Positions 58,980-64,000 of a DNA stretch of 64,000 bases are shown in pieces. The notes under the pieces are model-generated. The model searched no databases, was not told where the DNA came from, and saw only the letters and a list, made by a program, of their open reading frames with translations. The position numbers and the translations under genes were made by a program. Positions within the stretch are counted from its first letter, which is position 1, and each line of letters starts with the position of its first letter. Source of the stretch: Rhodamnia argentea (taxonomy: Eukaryota > Streptophyta > Magnoliopsida > Myrtales > Myrtaceae); NCBI RefSeq assembly GCF_020921035.1, contig NC_063160.1, positions 22,904,095 to 22,968,094 on the forward strand. Reading direction: 5' to 3'.

Positions 58980-61454
58980 TAACACGAAATATGATAGTGC
59001 AGTAAGATGCACGAATGCGCATAATAACTAGAGTAACTTAGTATTATAAAGTCAATTACATTATTTGAATATTATAATAGCAATCACAATCAACCAGGAT
59101 CAACAAAGGAAGCTAATGCGCAATCTTCAGAGATATATAGAATTAGAGTGAAATATTATATCTAACATTCCCAATATAATGCATAGAATTTATATTAGCT
59201 CGGTATCCATACCTTTAATCGACATTCATTCTGTCTCTTTTCTTGGTTTCTTGTGTCCAACACTTAGTCAAATATAAAAATTGGCCATATATTAGTTTTC
59301 TCATTGACACAAGATATTCGTCAACCACTCGTCGCTTTGCTTTGATAGTTGTAGCATGTGATCATCAATAATAGATAATCATTGTTCGTAGTTGTTGATT
59401 GGCCGAAAAAGAAGCTAGGCTATGGATACCATGACCGATCACCATCGATAAAGAAGAATCTTTCTAAATCATGGTCTTTGACCGGGACTAACAAGGGCCT
59501 TCGGAATGCATTGAATAATGGCGGGGTTGTAAATGACATAGCCTATCTATAAGTTTTACCATTGTCGATAACTACATTATCTAGGTTTCGGTGACTATAT
59601 AGTACCAAATTTTATGATTTAAAGATGAAAGTAAAAGTAACCGTTTAAGCATACATATGTTTACATTGACAAATAACTAATCCTTTGTGATTGACCCAAG
59701 GGCGATTTGGTCAAATACTGAGCTTGGTATAGAGTATATGATTATTAGCAAGTTAGATATTGGGCCGAGTTCGACCAGGACGGATCGAATAAAAACCTGA
59801 GTGTTCTTTGAAGTTCTTTTGGAGAGAACAGTCAGTGTAGATAAGCATTACTCTCTTTTGAAAGGATCTACGAAGAGCGCAAATACGGCCCTTTTCAAAA
59901 ACGATCTTTTTTTTTTGCGGGGGGCACGATTTAGCTTAATATGTCGTTGAACCTATCTAAAAACAATCTGTTGAACGACGTATCGACAGGATTTGGGGGT
60001 TTATTTTGTGTAATTCATGGGATTTGACGTGAGTAATTTTGTGGGAAATGGAGATTTTGGGACAAATTTACCTCTTCCTTCTTTATGGTAGTGGAGCAGA
60101 ACCAAACCGATCTTGGTCGTTCCGGTTCTGTTTTTACTTATTTACAAAACAAGAAAATGACATAGGTAGATTAATGAAATATTACTCACCATGTATTACA
60201 ACGAAATTAAAGTTAAAAAAAAAAGATATAATTTAGTCGGGACTCAAAATTGAGCATACACCAATCAATGGTGGGAACAGATATTCTATACATGTTTTTT
60301 TTTTTTTTTTATCTCTGTGTGCGCAAAATTATCACTTGAAATATTAGTTAACCAATTTTTTTTTTTCCTTTGGTGTAAAAAGGGTTGGAGCAAAATATAA
60401 AACTCTAGGTCGAGAATTTACTATTTCTATTTGATCACCTAATAAAACATGAAGTAATTTTCTAGAAGGTTGTGAAACAGAACTTGGCGTCAAAGAACTT
60501 GTCGATACCAAAGTTGGCGAGCCTATCTACATAATTATTTCTTTCCAAAATTTAGGTTGTAGGACATTTCCATTTTTTTTTAAACAAGGTCCAACGTGAA
60601 GGAGCCCCTGACCAATTCGATAAGGGTGAGCACGTGCCACAAGTTCTAGGGTCTATGCAGGTTTTCACCTATATTTTTAATTGAACGATTATTAAATCAT
60701 CACCTTTAATAACCATTGTTACAATATCCTGGCCACAATTCATATTTAGACACACAAATAGAAATGAAATATTGACGAAGTAAAAGTCTCGATCATACAT
60801 ATCGTCAAAAATAAAAATTCGGACTAGTGATTTTAAATTACACGCTCATAATCGGATGCCATGAAATACTGCAGGATGGCGCGAAAAGATATACTAAGAA
60901 AAACGTAAAAATTCTATCAATTTTTGAAACCTAAAACTTTTTTAAACTTGAAACTTGATACTATTTTCTTTGGGAACCATCACGATTTAAAACAAAAATG
61001 ATCCATAGTTCCATAAAAGGAACCCTAGACCATATTCTCCAATATGAATTCAAAAAACAGCTATATTAAATATTTAAATCGTCAGAACAACATTGATTTT
61101 AAGGCCATTGACATTATATCATCATCAAAGACCATTATTCTCCTACAATTTAAATGACCAAAAATGAATGCAAAATTTCATAGTTCCACTAAAAGGATCG
61201 AACTCTATTCTGATTTCATATAATTTCAAAGTTGAAAAACAAAAATCATAGAAAGGAGAGAAAAATAGCAAGGGGAGAAACATAGGAAAAAAAAGGCTAT
61301 GCAGCCACTTATCATTATAAATCGTGTGATTATGCTACAAAATGGAGGAACCGACGAGGAAAGCTTGGGCTCCGTTAAGAAAGATCGATAGAGAGGGAGG
61401 AGCTAAGTCGATTATGTACAGATCAATGGGAACGACAAGCTATGGCTCCATCTT
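58980..61454. other. AT-rich intergenic region, no supported gene
   Basis: About 2.5 kb of low-GC sequence with poly-T runs (60295-60310, 60358-60367). No conserved frame was seen. The part next to 61455 is probably 3' UTR of the GDPD gene. Confidence 0.35.
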
Positions 61455-64000
61455 CTATAGCTGTATCAATTGTGGTATGAGCTTGAGAAGAAAAGCAAGC
61501 TCCTTTTCTGAGAACTGAGGCTTCGACTCCACTTTCCCCACTTCCACTTCACCTACACAATCTCCAAGTCCTTCCTCCTTAGCTGGCTTGATCAGATCAG
61601 ACACCGCCTCTGTGATTTCTTGAACCAGGTCGACAATCACTCCATCAATGCCCATCAAGTGTTGAATGTACACCGCCTCGGAAACATTGCTGCGGTTCAC
61701 ACAAAAAAAATGCAGCAGAAAGTCAGTTTCATGTCCAAGAAACATGGTGTGCTCTCGCTGTGATCAAAGAATAATCGATCGATCATGTCAATGAAAGCTG
61801 AAGATGTAAAGTCTTTACTTTAATTTGCCATATGTTAGCAGAGAGAGTTTGGACTCTTTGATCTTGGGAACAGCCGCTGGATTTCGGAAAACGCCCATCA
61901 CCTCCGAGACGATCCCCTGAAGACCCCCTTCCAAGCACAGCTTCACGGCCTCCTCCAATGAATTTCTCCGCGAATCGTAATAAATCTCCGTCCCGCCATT
62001 AGTCAAGAAGAACACCTAAAATGCCAATTCACAACTGCATTTCAATACCCTGTTCTCTAAATAATCGTTGCAGACTACAATTTCCACAAAAGATCTCAGT
62101 TTCCACACCCAGCAAGAATCAGTCTCAGCACTAAACATCAATTTTTGTAGACTCATCCAGAAACGCTAACTACCGAGCATTTCTCTACCCCAAAAAAAAA
62201 AAAAAAATTTGAGCCTGAGATTCTAACGCTTACTGGGTATATGCTCTGCAATTTTCTGACCAGAAGAGCTGCGTCGGGTTGGAACGAGGAGAAGATGATG
62301 GGCCTTCCTTGCGCACACTCGAAGACAACCTTCAGAATCGCCTGAAGGACGTGGACGAGGTGGTCTTGCTGGTAAACGATGTGGTCGTCGAACTTCAATT
62401 CGATGTTGAAGCCGAGCGAAGGCTCCACCATCTCAAAAGCCTCCTGCAATGTGCAGAGGGCGTCTTCCTCTTCCACTTCCCATTTCACAATCTTCCCATC
62501 TTTTGTCTTCCTCAAGAGAGAATGTCCGATCTTCCCGTTTTCTCTCTGCGGTCCGTAGCAGAGGAATTCGGCTAAGCACAGCTCTGTCACTCTTTTTTCA
62601 AATATCGTGCCCTGAAAATTAAAAAAAGAAAAGAAAAAAGGGTTAATTTCGAAGCAGGAGTTTTAAAATTTGGCATAATGATCTTAAAAGAATGGGTTTT
62701 TTCGTTAGAGATAACCAGGACACAGGATACCACTTTAGTATAAATAATTAAGAGATTTCTATTTACTTTTCATATCTCTCAATTTACAATTCTATTTTTC
62801 GTATTATCGTTGTCTTTTTAAATGGAATGCCGATCCGACCGAAAAAAAAAAACACATGGAATGATGTAAGAATAGAACGGCTTACGTTGTCTTCGGAGAG
62901 GATGACGTCGTCGTGGAAAATGACCGGGCAGTCATCTTTGGTCACCTACAAAAAACCCAGATTTTTGTTTTTGCTTTACTTTTGTTGTTCTTAGGCATTA
63001 ATACCACCAAACATCTTGGAGGATCAACCAATGAAACCCAACAAAAAAAACAATTCACCACATCAGTATCGTATGTTAAGAAAAAATCTTAAGTCAGAAT
63101 GGGTAAAAAGAAATAAAGCAAAAAAGGAAATTCCCGAAAAAGCCGAACGGGGTAAGATTGCCAAATCATACAGGATTGCGTAGGCTCTTCTATTAATAGA
63201 AAAGTTCAATTTCTAAGTAGAGCTTGATAATGAAAATATGTTTAATTGATAATTTTAATCAAACTGTACGAGCAATTACCTTTCGAAATGATTTTCCTAC
63301 AAATTTATCTTTCGCCAAAACAAACGAATCAAAGCAAAAATGCTATCTATTTCCATTTTCATTTATCATCATCTGTGATGCTTGGTTACTAAATCAAGCT
63401 CTTGATTGACCCCCGCGCGGAAACAAACAAAACCCGCCGTCGTACGCGGCGAGGCGACGATGCAACCAGACAACGCACGTGAACTCAGGCTCGCTCGTCG
63501 AGTTTCGACGGATTCAAACAGACATGAACGGCATAAAAATCAAAGAAGAGAACTAAATTCCGAATCGAGATCTGGAAATCGGTCAAATCTCCACCGGCAA
63601 AACCCACGAACATTTAAAACGACAACAAAAGGCAAAAACTAAAAAAAGAAGGGAAGTCTCTTTTCTTGTCTTCTTTCACGAACAAGAAACCGGGAATTCC
63701 AAGACAAGAACAGCGGACGAATCAACCTAAACTAGAATCTAAGCGAACAAACGCGCGAAGCAACATCAAGAAGTCAGAAAAAAGAAGACCAAGCTCAGAA
63801 ACCGAAATCGAAAACCGGAGCCTCACCTGAACATCGAACTCGACGAAATCGATCGGGTGCTTCGCGGCGGCATTGAAGGACAGCAAGCTGTTCTCTTTGA
63901 ATCCCCTCATCCGCTTGTCGCTCGACTGGAGCACGTTCATGCCGTGCCCTCTGTGCCCGATCACCAGAAACTTGGGCGCCTTGAACGGAGCACGAGCCTC
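61455..64000 (-). CDS. Glycerophosphodiester phosphodiesterase (GDPD1/GDPD2 type), N-terminus beyond right edge
   Basis: Exons in transcription order: 63827-64000 (partial), 62886-62945, 62234-62611, 61819-62015 and 61455-61689. They give 347 in-frame codons and a TAG stop with all phases matched. The catalytic barrel begins FLVIGHRGHGMN (general-base His-Arg) and continues KENSLLSFNAA, FVEFDVQVTKDDCPVIFHDD (metal-binding Glu/Asp and second His), NIELKFD, IIFSSFQPDAALL, VFFLTNGG and GIDGVIVDLVQEI. The enzyme hydrolyses glycerophosphodiesters to glycerol-3-phosphate plus an alcohol. Arabidopsis homologues GDPD1 and GDPD2 take part in phospholipid recycling under phosphate starvation, and GDPD1 is plastid-located. 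Only a short N-terminal piece should be missing. No disruption seen. Confidence 0.92.

Overview
The window looks like nuclear DNA of a flowering plant (eudicot). The genes are split by many GT-AG introns, the products match Arabidopsis families, and the spacers are AT-rich and full of Mutator, hAT, PIF/Harbinger and foldback-type transposons. GC-rich repeat cores flanked by AT-rich arms (for example 20.6-21.2 kb) recall Myrtaceae such as Eucalyptus, but that is only an impression. All gene models were assembled by reading splice sites by eye; I checked that exon phases sum correctly in each complete model.

Layout. (1) 0.2-20.2 kb, plus strand: a tandem pair of phytyl ester synthase-like genes (PES1/PES2 type: alpha/beta-hydrolase plus acyltransferase). 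The first runs off the left edge; the second is complete (14 exons, 713 aa) and carries a 936-bp non-autonomous Mutator-like insertion in one intron. The spacer between them (6.5-10.3 kb) is repeats. (2) 22.4-25.0 kb, minus strand: a complete shikimate kinase-like 1 gene (SKL1, 10 exons, 292 aa) with a degenerate ATP loop. (3) 26.1-35.8 kb: a transposon island with three adjacent, non-nested elements whose ends can be read from target-site duplications. They are a 6.06-kb Mutator-like element (9-bp TSD, long TIRs, decayed FAR1-like transposase), a 2.93-kb hAT element (8-bp TSD, transposase broken mainly at one homopolymer run) and a 554-bp PIF/Harbinger-like MITE (TTA TSD). (4) 37.6-43.5 kb, minus strand: a complete At2g33490-like BAR-domain/proline-rich gene (10 exons, 622 aa). 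(5) 44-50 kb: mostly non-coding with a foldback element and a doubtful tRNA-like relic. (6) 48.4-50.9 kb, minus strand: a gene for a small acidic protein with an N-myristoylation signal (MGCGVSRF), with a probable basic second exon 1.7 kb downstream. (7) 51.5-54.2 kb, minus strand: a NAC-domain pseudogene frameshifted exactly in its WKATG motif, beside a truncated copy of its 3' half. (8) 55.3-58.7 kb: a small Tyr/Pro-rich orphan gene (98 aa), an older relic of it, and a non-autonomous hAT-like element next to that relic. (9) 61.5-64.0 kb, minus strand: a glycerophosphodiester phosphodiesterase (GDPD1/2 type), complete except for its N-terminus beyond the right edge.

The host genes do not form a pathway cluster. 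PES enzymes, SKL1 and GDPD1/2 are all linked to the chloroplast in Arabidopsis, which is probably coincidence. The most informative features are the three transposons with readable ends, the PES tandem duplication with a datable intron insertion, the NAC tandem relics and the orphan-gene duplication. I found no evidence of a wholly new biological system.
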